DNA of 64,000 bases from NCBI RefSeq assembly GCF_001553115.1, contig NZ_KQ960183.1:24602-88601 (forward strand). Reading direction: 5' to 3'. Positions 1 to 9,189 of the stretch are shown piece after piece. The position numbers were made by a program, and so were the translations under genes. This stretch comes from Aedoeadaptatus coxii (lineage in GTDB: Bacteria; Bacillota; Clostridia; Tissierellales; Peptoniphilaceae). The notes beneath the pieces are model-generated. The model did no database searches. It was not told the origin of the DNA and saw nothing but the letters and a program-made list of their open reading frames with translations. Position 1 is the stretch's first letter. Every line of letters starts with the position of its first letter.

Positions 1-233
<233 letters not shown>

Positions 234-266
234 CTATTATTGGGTGTGTAAGTTTATTTCAAGACG

Positions 267-272
267 ATTATA
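267..272 (-). promoter_or_regulatory. Candidate -10 box of ldh
   Basis: TATAAT on the minus strand, 46 nt upstream of the ldh start codon; no clear -35 match at 17 nt. Placement suits an mRNA with a short leader. Confidence 0.4.
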
Positions 273-698
273 GACCGAATTGACAGAAAATGAAAGCGAA
301 AAAGCGAAAATTGTTCGTTTTCACAGCAAAATATAACGTCGACAAAATTACAAACGAAAAGATTGAAAGGATAATGTATTTTAACGGATTTAAAGATAAT
401 ATACATAGTACGGAAAAAGCGCGATCCAAAAGCATGTGATTTCCTTGCTGAAAACGAGTTCATAATGAAACAAAAGAAAAAATCTATCCACGCCGATGGA
501 AAAAATAAATTTCTCCGAAAAAAAGAATTATTTTTAAAAGTCTGTGCCAAATGACGAACGGTTTTTTAAAATGCCGCGACCTCGCAAAAAAACTTTTTGA
601 AATATTGTGTAATAGCGACAGATGAGGGTAAATGAAGAATGTAAGCTCGAATTGGAAAAAGATATCGAAAAATTTTTAACTTACACGCCGTAATAGTG

Positions 699-730
699 TT
701 TACAAGGCGAAACTCTTGTGCTAGTATAAT
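699..730 (+). promoter_or_regulatory. Candidate promoter of acyl-CoA dehydrogenase operon
   Basis: TTTACA at 699-704 and a perfect TATAAT at 725-730. The spacer is 20 nt, longer than the ideal 17, so the -35 assignment is weak and the -10 is the main evidence. The start codon is about 90 nt downstream. Confidence 0.45.
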
Positions 731-820
731 CTATACACGAGAGGTGTAGTATGTAGTCGCGAAAATCAAAACCACATACGTTGAGATTCTAGTTAATGAG
801 ATCGATTGCAAGGAGGAAAC

Positions 821-2749
821 ATGTTATACAAAACCACCGAGGCGCATGAAGCATTAAGAAAAAAAGTTCGCGAGTTTGCGGAAACTGTCGTTGCGCCGGT
901 CGCCTTTGAACTCGACCAAGAAAACAAATTCCCTGAAGACATTGTCGCGCAAATGGCCGATTTAGGTATTATGGGCCTTCCTTATTCTGAAGAATATGGT
1001 GGAAGCGGCGACGATGTCATTTCCTACGCCATTGCCGTTGAAGAATTATCCCGCGTAGACGGCGGTGTCGGCGTTATTTTATCCGCCCACACATCCTTAG
1101 GTACTTATCCTATCGATCACTACGGCACGGAAGAACAAAAACAAAAGTATTTAGTTCCCCTTGCAAAAGGTGAAAAACTCGGCGCCTTCGGCTTGACGGA
1201 AACCAACGCAGGTTCCGACGCCGGCGAAACCGAAACCACGGCCGTTTTGGAAGGCGATCACTACATTTTAAACGGTCAAAAGATTTTCATCACCAATGCA
1301 CCGGCAGCCGATACCTATGTCGTATTCGCCGTTACCACGCCGGACATCGGAACCCACGGTATCAGTGCTTTTATCGTAGAAAAAGATTTCGAAGGCTTCA
1401 CCTTCTCCGATCACTACGACAAATTGGGTATCCGTTCCTCCACGACGGCGGAACTTCACTTCAATAATGTTAAAGTTCCTAAAGAAAACTTGCTCGGCAA
1501 AGAAGGCAAGGGCTTTAACATCGCCATGTCCACATTGGACGGCGGCCGCATCGGTATCGCCGCACAAGCTTTAGGTATTGCACAAGGCGCCTATGAACAC
1601 GCCCTGGCTTATGCGAAAGAACGTGTTCAATTCGGCCAACCTCTTGCAGCCAACCAAGGTATTTCCTTTAAGCTCGCCGATATGTACACCAAAATCGACG
1701 CAGCACGTCTTTTAATCTATCGCGCAGCTGAAATGAAACAAAACGGCGAACGCTACAGCTTGGAAGCTGCGGAAGCTAAAATGTTCGCTTCGGATATGGC
1801 CCTCGAAGTCGTCAACGACGCCCTTCAAATTTACGGCGGCAGCGGCTACATGAAAGGCATGGAAGTCGAACGCGCCTATAGAGATGCGAAGATCACCACA
1901 ATTTACGAAGGTACCAACGAAATTCAAAGAGTCGTCATTGCAGCCAACATCATCGGTAAAGCGGCAAGATCTTCCGGCGGCGGTAAAAAGAAATCGGCCA
2001 AGGGCCCCATTACCGGCGTTCGTAAGAGAGAAATTTTCGACAGCGACAATCAAGAAGAAAACGTTAAAAACCTTATTGCCGCCCTTCGAAAAGACGGTTA
2101 CGATTTCAGCGTCGGCATCGACCTTCAAACACCTATTCTCGATGCGGAACGCGTCGTTTCCATGGGTAAAGGCTTTGGCGGAAACTTGGAACTTGCAGAA
2201 GATTTGGCACGTGCTTTCGGCGCCGCCATCGGTTCTTCAAGACCGGTCGCCGAAACCGATAAGATTCTCCCCATTAATCGCTATGTCGGTATGTCCGGTC
2301 AAAAATTCCGCGGCAACCTTTACGTCGCAGCCGGTATTTCCGGGGCAGGCCAACACTTAAAGGGCATTAAAGATGCGGCTACTATCGTCGCTATTAACAA
2401 CGCGTCCAACGCCATGATCTTTAAAAACTGCGACTACGGTATCGTCGGCGATATCGAAGAAGTAGCGCCCCTTATTATCGAAGCCTTAGGCACCGAAGGA
2501 AAAGGCGAAGCACCTGAAATGGTGAAGATGAAACGTCAAAAACCGAGAAAGACCGCTCCGAAAGACGATATTTACGTCTGCCAAGGTTGCGGTTTCGAAT
2601 ACAATCCTGAAAAGGGAGACGAAGAAAGCGAAATCGAAGAGGGAACACCTTTCGATAAATTACCGGAAGAATATATTTGCCCGAAATGCGGTGAAGAAAA
2701 AGATAACTTCATCAAGGTAAGTTTCCCGGAAGATCGTACTTTTAAATAG
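821..2749 (+). CDS. Acyl-CoA dehydrogenase / ETF-alpha / rubredoxin fusion
   Basis: A 642-residue three-part flavoprotein. Residues 1-380 are an acyl-CoA dehydrogenase with the catalytic Glu363 in IYEGTNEIQR. Residues about 430-557 match the C-terminal FAD-binding half of electron-transfer flavoprotein alpha (RVVSMGKGFGG, GSSRPVAE, YVGMSGQ, LYVAAGISGAGQHLKGI). Residues 584-631 are a rubredoxin with Cys587/590 and Cys620/623. ETF-alpha domain I is missing and no ETF-beta is nearby. The parts predict electron flow from acyl-CoA through FAD to the rubredoxin iron on one chain (inference). The start is ATG 821, eight nt... behind AGGAGG at 811-816; an upstream in-frame ATG at 806 would leave the ribosome site inside the gene. 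The flavodiiron gene follows 21 nt later, so the rubredoxin domain may feed it. Confidence 0.9.
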   Translation: MLYKTTEAHEALRKKVREFAETVVAPVAFELDQENKFPEDIVAQMADLGIMGLPYSEEYGGSGDDVISYAIAVEELSRVDGGVGVILSAHTSLGTYPIDHYGTEEQKQKYLVPLAKGEKLGAFGLTETNAGSDAGETETTAVLEGDHYILNGQKIFITNAPAADTYVVFAVTTPDIGTHGISAFIVEKDFEGFTFSDHYDKLGIRSSTTAELHFNNVKVPKENLLGKEGKGFNIAMSTLDGGRIGIAAQALGIAQGAYEHALAYAKERVQFGQPLAANQGISFKLADMYTKIDAARLLIYRAAEMKQNGERYSLEAAEAKMFASDMALEVVNDALQIYGGSGYMKGMEVERAYRDAKITTIYEGTNEIQRVVIAANIIGKAARSSGGGKKKSAKGPITGVRKREIFDSDNQEENVKNLIAALRKDGYDFSVGIDLQTPILDAERVVSMGKGFGGNLELAEDLARAFGAAIGSSRPVAETDKILPINRYVGMSGQKFRGNLYVAAGISGAGQHLKGIKDAATIVAINNASNAMIFKNCDYGIVGDIEEVAPLIIEALGTEGKGEAPEMVKMKRQKPRKTAPKDDIYVCQGCGFEYNPEKGDEESEIEEGTPFDKLPEEYICPKCGEEKDNFIKVSFPEDRTFK

Positions 2750-2770
2750 AGAGGATCCAGGAGGTAAAGC

Positions 2771-4006
2771 ATGTATACCGTAAGAAAAGTAACAGACGAT
2801 TTATACTGGGTAGGCGCCAACGAACACCGCCTTCACCTATTTGAAAATATTCACCCCATTCCCAGAGGGGTCAGCTACAACTCCTATTTGTTGATGGACG
2901 AAAAAACCGTCCTCTTCGACACAGTGGATTGGGCTGTTTGCAGAGAATTTATTAACAATGTTCAACACGTTTTAGACGGTCGCGATTTGGATTACATCGT
3001 CATCAACCACTTGGAACCCGACCATGCGGCAAGTCTCGATGAAATCTTAATGCGCTATCCCAATGCGAAAGTGATTTCCAACGAAAGAGCCTTCATGATG
3101 ATGCGCCAATTCGGATTCCACGTCGACGGCAAGGAAATCGAAGTAGCTGAAGGCGACGCCATGAGTTTCGGCAAGCACGAAATCACATGGGTAGCCGCTC
3201 CTATGGTTCACTGGCCCGAAGCCATGGTAAGTTTCGACACCACCAACGGCGTTTTATTCTCCGCCGATGCCTTCGGTACATTCGGTGCGTTGGACGGCAA
3301 ACTTTTCGCCGACGAAGTCAACTTCGATCGCGATTGGCTCGACGACGCTCGCCGTTACCTGACCAACATCGTCGGCAAATACGGCCCCCACGTTCAAGAC
3401 CTTCTTAAAAAAGCGGGCACCATCGACATTAAAATGATCTGCCCCTTACACGGACCGGTCTGGAGAAAAGATCTGGGCTACTTTATCGAAAAATACGACA
3501 AATGGTCTCGCTACGAACCGGAAGAAGACGGCGTACTCCTCGTTTACGCTTCCATGTACGGCAACACGGAATATGCCGCACAATGTTTGGCGACGAAACT
3601 TTGCGAACGGGGCATGACCAATGTTCATATGTACGACGTGTCCAACACCCACGTCAGCTACCTCGTATCGGAAGCCTTCCGCTTAAGCCACATCGTCTTG
3701 GCGTCGGTAACTTACAACTTGGAAATTTACCCCGTTATGCATAATTTCTTAAACGAAATTCGCATGCTCAATCTCCAAAACCGCACCGTAGGCATTATCG
3801 AAAACGGCACATGGGCACCTCAAGCAGGTTCCAGAATGGAAGAATTCCTCGACGAAAAGATGAAACTTATGGACGTCCTCGGCGGCGAAGTGACCATCTC
3901 CTCTTCCCTCACCGATTCCGGCGACAAAGAATTAGATGCATTAGCTGATTCCATTATCGAATCTTTCCAAAAAATCGAAGAAGATAAAGAAATGGCACAA
4001 GCATAA
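2771..4006 (+). CDS. fprA: Flavodiiron protein (oxygen/NO reductase)
   Basis: 411 residues. The N-terminal metallo-beta-lactamase-like half carries the diiron ligands His80-x-Glu82-x-Asp84-His85 (NHLEPDHA), His147, Asp166 and His227. The C-terminal flavodoxin half starts near residue 252 (LLVYASMYGNTEYAA, FMN phosphate loop). Flavodiiron proteins reduce O2 to water or NO to N2O in the cytoplasm of anaerobes, usually with electrons from rubredoxin. A good AGGAGGT site lies at 2759-2765. It follows the rubredoxin-containing acyl-CoA dehydrogenase by 21 nt and is probably cotranscribed, suggesting a direct electron partner. Whether it prefers O2 or NO cannot be told from sequence alone. Confidence 0.93.
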   Translation: MYTVRKVTDDLYWVGANEHRLHLFENIHPIPRGVSYNSYLLMDEKTVLFDTVDWAVCREFINNVQHVLDGRDLDYIVINHLEPDHAASLDEILMRYPNAKVISNERAFMMMRQFGFHVDGKEIEVAEGDAMSFGKHEITWVAAPMVHWPEAMVSFDTTNGVLFSADAFGTFGALDGKLFADEVNFDRDWLDDARRYLTNIVGKYGPHVQDLLKKAGTIDIKMICPLHGPVWRKDLGYFIEKYDKWSRYEPEEDGVLLVYASMYGNTEYAAQCLATKLCERGMTNVHMYDVSNTHVSYLVSEAFRLSHIVLASVTYNLEIYPVMHNFLNEIRMLNLQNRTVGIIENGTWAPQAGSRMEEFLDEKMKLMDVLGGEVTISSSLTDSGDKELDALADSIIESFQKIEEDKEMAQA

Positions 4007-4016
4007 ACGAATAAAG

Positions 4017-4048
4017 ACTCGGTCTGCAAAAGCGGGCCGAGTTTTTTT
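4017..4048 (+). terminator. Rho-independent terminator after fprA
   Basis: Stem ACTCGG/CCGAGT around an A-rich loop, followed by seven T residues at 4042-4048; sits 10 nt after the fprA stop codon. Confidence 0.8.
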
Positions 4049-4123
4049 ATTGGGAAAGTTTCTGCCGAAAAAATAGACTCTTTCAAAATCCCTTTCCGTC
4101 GCTTCTTAGATTAAAAATAATTA

Positions 4124-4132
4124 TGTTATAAT
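4124..4132 (+). promoter_or_regulatory. Extended -10 promoter of the pyrophosphatase gene
   Basis: TGTTATAAT (TG at 4124-4125, TATAAT at 4127-4132), 20 nt upstream of the start codon. No strong -35 is seen, as is common for extended -10 promoters. Confidence 0.6.
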
Positions 4133-4152
4133 AGCTAAGATTTGGAGGGGTT

Positions 4153-5784
4153 ATGAAAAATAAAATTTACATTACCGGACACAAAAATCCGGACACAGAC
4201 AGTATTTGCTCGGCCATCGCCCTTGCCGATTTAAAAAATAAAATGGGCTTTCATGCAGAACCTATTCGCCTCGGGAATTTAAGCCGGGAGACGGAATTTG
4301 TACTGGATTTTTTTGACGCGGAAAAGCCGCGACTCAAGACATCCATTAAGCCGCAAATTCGAGATCTGGAAATAGACGGCGCGTACTGCGTGAACCCCGA
4401 TCTTTCCATGGCAGGCGCCATGGAGATTATGCAGAAAAACAATATTACCTCCCTTCCCGTAGTAAACGGCGAGGAAAATTTAATCGGCATCGTGAGCCTT
4501 TCCAATATTGCCGCGTCCTACATGGAAATTTGGGACGACACGATTATGGGGAGGTCGAACACGAGCCTGGAAAACATTAAAGACGTTTTAAAGGGCCATT
4601 GGATTCATTTGCCGGAAAAGCCCCGTCCTCTTTCGGGGAAAATGGCTATAAAGGCTATTAAAAACCAAAACCTTATCGACGAAGGCGACGTGGTTATCGT
4701 CGGAGACGACGTAGACGATCAGGAAGCTACCATTCTGAAAAACGTCGCCGTGTTGATCCTTACGATTTCCACACAATTGGACGAGCGATTGTTAAAGCTC
4801 GCCAAAGAACATAATGTTACGGTTATTTCCACGGGTCTTTCCACTTTTATGGTGGCGCGGATTTTACCTCAAGCCGTGCCCGTAGGTTACGTAATGACGA
4901 AGGAAAATCTGGTGGTCTTCCACAAAGACGATTTAATCGACGAAGTACGGGAGAAAATGACGGAATCCCGCTTCCGCTCCTATCCCGTGTTGGACGACGA
5001 AAACCGCGTCGTCGGCAGTATTTCCAGATACCATCTCATTACGGATGTGAAGAAAAAGATCATTCTCGTCGATCACAACGAACGGAACCAATCCATCGAC
5101 GACTTGGATTGGGCGGAAATCGTGCAAATCGTAGACCATCACCGGGTCGCCAATGTGGCTACGTCGTCGCCGATTTATTTCCGAAATGAGCCCCTGGGCT
5201 CCACGGCGACGATTATTTCCAAAATGTTTTTCGAAAACGGCATCACCCCTTCCAGGAAAGTGGCAGGGCTTTTATGTGCCGCCATTATTTCCGACACCCT
5301 TCTTTTCCGCTCGCCCACATCTACGGCGACGGATCGCTACATTTTAAATAAAATGAGCAAAATTGCCGGTATCGACGTGGAGGATTTCGCCATGAAAATG
5401 TTTAAAGCGGGCACGAGCCTCGAGGGGAAAAAGCCGGAAGAACTTTTAAATACGGATGTGAAAAACTTTACCTTTGAGGGCAACACCGTGCGCATTTGCC
5501 AGATCTTCACCATGGATTTGGAAAGTACGGAATCGGTGGAAGGCCCGTTAAAAGCGGCCATGGAGGACTATCTTCAAAAAGAATCCATCTCCTCTTTTAT
5601 CCTCATGATCACCGATATTTTCAGGGAGCTTTCCGAAGTCATCGTCGTGGGAAGTTTTAAAGAGCCCTTGGCTCGCCAATTCGGCGCGAAAATCAAGGGG
5701 GATCAATTTATGGCGGAAGGTCTCCTTTCCCGTAAAAAACAATTAGTGCCTAAAGTGGGGGCAGCTGTAAGCGAAAGCCGATAA
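4153..5784 (+). CDS. ppaC: Mn-dependent inorganic pyrophosphatase with CBS/DRTGG regulatory insert
   Basis: 543 residues of the family II, DHH-type pyrophosphatase with a regulatory insert. The N-terminus has metal ligands in ITGHKNPDTDS (His10, Asp14, Asp16); the DHH motif is Asp328-His329-His330 (IVDHHR); the DHHA2 domain follows. Between the two halves of the DHH domain lie one CBS domain (ITSLPVVNGEENLIGIVS), a DRTGG-like stretch, and a second CBS (RFRSYPVLDDENRVVGSIS). The enzyme hydrolyses pyrophosphate to phosphate; CBS-PPases are inhibited by AMP/ADP and activated by ATP or diadenosine polyphosphates. It is longer than plain PpaC (about 310 residues) because of the insert. The TetR gene follows 15 nt downstream, so the two are likely cotranscribed. 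Confidence 0.92.
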   Translation: MKNKIYITGHKNPDTDSICSAIALADLKNKMGFHAEPIRLGNLSRETEFVLDFFDAEKPRLKTSIKPQIRDLEIDGAYCVNPDLSMAGAMEIMQKNNITSLPVVNGEENLIGIVSLSNIAASYMEIWDDTIMGRSNTSLENIKDVLKGHWIHLPEKPRPLSGKMAIKAIKNQNLIDEGDVVIVGDDVDDQEATILKNVAVLILTISTQLDERLLKLAKEHNVTVISTGLSTFMVARILPQAVPVGYVMTKENLVVFHKDDLIDEVREKMTESRFRSYPVLDDENRVVGSISRYHLITDVKKKIILVDHNERNQSIDDLDWAEIVQIVDHHRVANVATSSPIYFRNEPLGSTATIISKMFFENGITPSRKVAGLLCAAIISDTLLFRSPTSTATDRYILNKMSKIAGIDVEDFAMKMFKAGTSLEGKKPEELLNTDVKNFTFEGNTVRICQIFTMDLESTESVEGPLKAAMEDYLQKESISSFILMITDIFRELSEVIVVGSFKEPLARQFGAKIKGDQFMAEGLLSRKKQLVPKVGAAVSESR

Positions 5785-5799
5785 AGAGGAGGTGAGCGG

Positions 5800-6369
5800 T
5801 TGAGCAAGCACACGCAAGAGGCCATGATCGACGTGTTTATGGAATTATTAAAGGAAAAATCCTTCGATAAGATCACCGTAAAAGAGATTATCGAAGTGGC
5901 GGAAATAAATCGCAATACATTCTACTATCACTACGAGGATATTTACGATCTTCTGGAAAGCGCCTTTCAAAGGGAGGGCATGAAATTTCGGGAAGATAGT
6001 CGGCCGGAAAATACTTTCGGCGAGGAATACCTGCGAACCGTCCGGTTTCTTATGGAACATAAGGAGGCCATCATCCACCTCTACCGCTCAAAAAGTAGGC
6101 GGGTCATTATAAGCTATGTGGAATCCGCCGTCAGTTCCTTTATCGGCCGCTTCGTGGAAGTTGAATCCGAAAGCACGCAACTTTCCCTCAAGGGGAAAGA
6201 GTACATTACCTACTTTTACAGCGACGCCGTTTTGGCGGCTACCCTTCGCTGGGTGGAGGGGAAGATGAAAGGTTCTCAAGAGGATTTAATGGAGACCATC
6301 GAAAACTCCTTTTACGCCACTATCGGCCCTATGATCGATGCATACATTCAAGGTCACGGAAAAAACTGA
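5800..6369 (+). CDS. TetR/AcrR-family transcriptional regulator
   Basis: 189 residues with an N-terminal TetR helix-turn-helix (KITVKEIIEVAEINRNTFYYHYEDIYDLLE, residues about 22-51, quoted only by its landmark NRNTFYYHY) and a helical ligand-binding C-terminus of the DhaS-like type. The start is TTG at 5800, seven nt after an AGGAGGT site (5786-5792). It follows the pyrophosphatase by 15 nt. Its ligand and targets cannot be read from sequence. It could control its own transcript or the DUF308/radical SAM genes downstream, but the hairpin between them argues for separate units. Confidence 0.85.
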   Translation: MSKHTQEAMIDVFMELLKEKSFDKITVKEIIEVAEINRNTFYYHYEDIYDLLESAFQREGMKFREDSRPENTFGEEYLRTVRFLMEHKEAIIHLYRSKSRRVIISYVESAVSSFIGRFVEVESESTQLSLKGKEYITYFYSDAVLAATLRWVEGKMKGSQEDLMETIENSFYATIGPMIDAYIQGHGKN

Positions 6370-6380
6370 ATTTTATCAGT

Positions 6381-6425
6381 CAAAAGAGGCAAAGTGTTCG
6401 AATTTCAGACACTTTGCCTCTTTTG
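6381..6425. terminator. Perfect 17-bp hairpin terminator after tetR
   Basis: Arms 6381-6397 and 6409-6425 pair perfectly around an 11-nt loop. The right arm ends CTCTTTTG, a short U tract, and the left arm begins CAAAAG, so it can work in both directions. Confidence 0.7.
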
Positions 6426-6479
6426 TCTGTACGAATAAAGTACAGGGAGGGATATGCTTTAATTAAGCGAGGTGAGAAA

Positions 6480-7019
6480 ATGGACCGTTTAATAAAAGTA
6501 AAAAAGATGTACAGCGCTTTTTCCGTCGGCCTGATCGCCCTCGGCGCTCTGTTTTTATTAAAACCTACCATGACCGCCGAGGTGTTTTGCAAATTGGGAG
6601 GGGTATTTTTACTTTTCTTCGGCGCGGTAAAGCTCTATAGTTATTTTTCGAGAGATTTACTGCAACTGGCCTTTCAATTTGATTTCGCCATGGGAATTTT
6701 ATCGGGCCTCTTGGGCATCGTCATGCTCTTTCAAACGACGAGATTTTTAGATCTTATCGTCGTCTGCATGGGGCTCTTTATGCTGATCGACGCCCTCTTG
6801 AGAATGCAGACGGCTCTCGATGCCAGAAAGATCGGCATCAAACGTTGGCGTATGATTTTGATCTGCTCCTTCCTGGTCGCCTTAACCGGGGCCATGCTCT
6901 TTATGAAACCTTATGAAGGGCGCAGCGCCATCGTCATGCTCATGGGAATCAACTTAATCATCGACGGCATCCTTAATTTATTCGTGGTACAGAACACGGT
7001 ATCGATTATGAGGAGGTAA
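6480..7019 (+). CDS. DUF308/HdeD-like membrane protein
   Basis: 179 residues from ATG 6480, chosen because GAGGTGAG lies just upstream; longer in-frame starts would begin inside the preceding hairpin. Six hydrophobic stretches arranged in pairs (for example AFSVGLIALGALFLL, GGVFLLFFGAVKLYSYF, LIVVCMGLFMLIDALL, IVMLMGINLIIDGILNLF) match the repeated two-helix units of the DUF308/HdeD family. HdeD in E. coli is an acid-resistance inner membrane protein; function here is unknown. The stop codon overlaps the AGGAGGT site of the radical SAM gene four nt downstream, implying coupled translation. Confidence 0.75.
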   Translation: MDRLIKVKKMYSAFSVGLIALGALFLLKPTMTAEVFCKLGGVFLLFFGAVKLYSYFSRDLLQLAFQFDFAMGILSGLLGIVMLFQTTRFLDLIVVCMGLFMLIDALLRMQTALDARKIGIKRWRMILICSFLVALTGAMLFMKPYEGRSAIVMLMGINLIIDGILNLFVVQNTVSIMRR

Positions 7020-7023
7020 TGTA

Positions 7024-8388
7024 ATGGCAAAACTTACACACTTATCCGCACGAACGACGGCGAGTTTAGGAATCGACGTCTTACTTAAAAAAGTCAATCG
7101 CAACGACCGCGAAGGGGAAATGCTCAAGCTCGTAGACATAATGGAAAAATTCATGGAAGGGGACGAGCTTGAACTGGATTACGACTGGATCCGCAGGCTC
7201 GTCGGAAATAAAGACACCGCCCTCAACGACTACCTAAATCGGGGCCTCGACGAATTGGATCCTCACGTCATTAAAACGACGGCCCTCAACTTAGGTTTCG
7301 AAGCCATGTTAAGCGGTACGAAGACCATGCATGCCATGCGTAAAGAACACGGCTGCAATATTCCCTGGCTTATTCTCATGGACCCGACCAGCGCCTGCAA
7401 TCTTCACTGTACCGGCTGCTGGGCTGCTGAGTACGGCAATAAATTGAACTTATCGTACGACGAAATGTCCGATATTGTAAGACAGGGCAAGGAGCTGGGC
7501 ATCCACTTCTACATGTTTACCGGCGGCGAGCCCCTCGTCAGACGAGACGATATTATTAAGCTTTGCAAAGAGCATAAGGACTGTGAGTTCCTCGCCTTTA
7601 CAAATGGCACACTCGTCGATCAGGCTTTCTGCGACGAAATGAAGAGCGTGGGCAATTTAATGCTCGCCATCAGTTTGGAGGGCTCCCCGGAAGTGAACGA
7701 CTTCCGCAGGGGAGAAGGAGTCTACGGTCGTGTTATGGACGCCATGGACCTGTTAAAAGAAAACGGACTGATCTTCGGTACTTCCATCTGCTACACCTCG
7801 AAGAACTGCGAATCCGTAACGAGCAAGGAATTTATCGATCTTATGGTAGATAAAGGCTGCCGCTACGCCCTCTATTTCCACTACATGCCCGTAGGAAACG
7901 ACGCTTCCGTGGAGCTGCTCCCCACGCCGGAGCAACGACTCGCCACGAAAAACCGCATTTGCGCCATTCGCAATTTGGAGCACGGAGAAGGGCTCTTTAC
8001 CATGGACTTCCAAAACGACGGGGAATATATGAACGGCTGCATCGCCGGCGGACGGAATTATTTCCACATCAACGCCAACGGGGACGCGGAGCCTTGCGTC
8101 TTTATCCACTACTCGGATTCCAACATCAGAGACCACTCCCTTTTGGAAATTCTGAAACGGCCCCTCTTTATGGCCTACCACGACAATCAACCCTTCAACG
8201 AAAACCACTTGAGACCCTGCCCCATGTTGGAAAATCCGGAAATTCTCCAGCGCATCGTCAACGAAACCGGCGTACACTCTACCGATCTTCAATCGCCTGA
8301 ACCGGTAGAACATCTATGCGGCAAGTGCAAACCCTATGCCGCAAGCTGGAAACCCTCCGCCGACAAGGTGTGGTACGGCGAGAGCTAA
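7024..8388 (+). CDS. Radical SAM protein of unknown substrate
   Basis: 454 residues. The [4Fe-4S]-SAM motif is Cys125-x3-Cys129-x2-Cys132 (SACNLHCTGCW), followed by the SAM-binding FTGGEPL. Further cysteines near the C-terminus (GCIAG, PCVF, PCPML, LCGKCKPY) suggest a SPASM/twitch-like auxiliary cluster region. The first 110 residues form a helical N-terminal extension. The enzyme should form a 5'-deoxyadenosyl radical in the cytoplasm; the substrate is not predictable. The gene is translationally coupled to a DUF308 membrane protein, which may hint at a membrane-related role (weak inference). A 15-bp hairpin follows the gene. Confidence 0.85.
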   Translation: MAKLTHLSARTTASLGIDVLLKKVNRNDREGEMLKLVDIMEKFMEGDELELDYDWIRRLVGNKDTALNDYLNRGLDELDPHVIKTTALNLGFEAMLSGTKTMHAMRKEHGCNIPWLILMDPTSACNLHCTGCWAAEYGNKLNLSYDEMSDIVRQGKELGIHFYMFTGGEPLVRRDDIIKLCKEHKDCEFLAFTNGTLVDQAFCDEMKSVGNLMLAISLEGSPEVNDFRRGEGVYGRVMDAMDLLKENGLIFGTSICYTSKNCESVTSKEFIDLMVDKGCRYALYFHYMPVGNDASVELLPTPEQRLATKNRICAIRNLEHGEGLFTMDFQNDGEYMNGCIAGGRNYFHINANGDAEPCVFIHYSDSNIRDHSLLEILKRPLFMAYHDNQPFNENHLRPCPMLENPEILQRIVNETGVHSTDLQSPEPVEHLCGKCKPYAASWKPSADKVWYGES

Positions 8389-8400
8389 TAGAAAACGGAG

Positions 8401-8436
8401 CCATAAGCAATAAGGTGAAGGCCTTATTGCTTATGG
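8401..8436 (+). terminator. Hairpin after the radical SAM gene
   Basis: Perfect 15-bp stem (8401-8415 with 8422-8436) and a 6-nt loop. The following tract is only TTTATGT, so termination may be partial and allow readthrough into relQ. Confidence 0.6.
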
Positions 8437-8463
8437 TTTATGTAAAAAGAAATAGGTGTTACT

Positions 8464-9177
8464 TTGGAATTTGAAGATATTCAAAACCGACTGACCGCCC
8501 GACTTTTGGAACAATTGGAAAATCAAAAAGTTTCCGAATTGGTGCGAAAGTCCCTTCAGCCTTATAAAGAACTTATGAGCTATTATCGTTGCGCCATGAT
8601 GGAGGTAGAGACGAAGTTTGCCGTATTGAGCGAGGAACTCTCCATGCAATACGATCGCAATCCCATCGAATCCATACGCACGCGATTAAAGACCCCGGAG
8701 AGCATTCGAGAGAAGATGGTGCGAAAGGGCTATCCCTTGACGGTGGAGAGTATCGAAGAAAACCTGCACGACATTGCCGGCGTTCGGGTAATCTGTTCCT
8801 TTCCCGCCGATCTCTACGCCCTCGCCGATTCTATTTTGGAGCAGGACGATATTAAGCTCATCGAGAAAAAGGACTATATAAAAAATCCGAAACCAAACGG
8901 CTATCGAAGCTTACATCTGATCGTAGAAATTCCCATCTATCTCCACGATCACAAGAAAATGATGAAGGTGGAAGTGCAGCTGCGCACCATTTCCATGGAT
9001 TGGTGGGCCAGTCTAGAGCACAAAATCCGCTATAAAAAGGGCCTTCCCAATTCGGAATTTATCGAAGAAGAACTGGTAGAGTGTGCGGAAATGAGCGCCG
9101 CCCTGGACGAGCGCATGGAAAGGCTCTACTCAATGGCATCGGAACTGATCGAGAAAGGAGATCCCGAAGGAAAATAG
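8464..9177 (+). CDS. relQ: Small alarmone synthetase (RelQ/YjbM type)
   Basis: 237 residues containing only the RelA/SpoT synthetase fold, with no hydrolase, TGS or ACT domain. Landmarks are the G-loop region (RLKTPESIREKMVRKGYP), DIAGVRVICSF, IKNPKPNGYRSLHL and EVQLRTISMDWWASLEHKIRYK. The enzyme transfers pyrophosphate from ATP to GDP or GTP, making (p)ppGpp in the cytoplasm; RelQ members form tetramers allosterically stimulated by pppGpp. The start is TTG 8464 with AGGTG about 8 nt upstream. The size and C-terminal helix match RelQ better than RelP, but this is not certain. A broken membrane gene follows 12 nt downstream. Confidence 0.88.
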   Translation: MEFEDIQNRLTARLLEQLENQKVSELVRKSLQPYKELMSYYRCAMMEVETKFAVLSEELSMQYDRNPIESIRTRLKTPESIREKMVRKGYPLTVESIEENLHDIAGVRVICSFPADLYALADSILEQDDIKLIEKKDYIKNPKPNGYRSLHLIVEIPIYLHDHKKMMKVEVQLRTISMDWWASLEHKIRYKKGLPNSEFIEEELVECAEMSAALDERMERLYSMASELIEKGDPEGK

Positions 9178-9189
9178 AAAGGAGAAGCT

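Noticed and set aside
254..550. 98-codon minus-strand open frame upstream of ldh
   Set aside because: Phe-rich low-complexity reading in AT-rich non-coding DNA, no ribosome site, and it overlaps the ldh promoter region.
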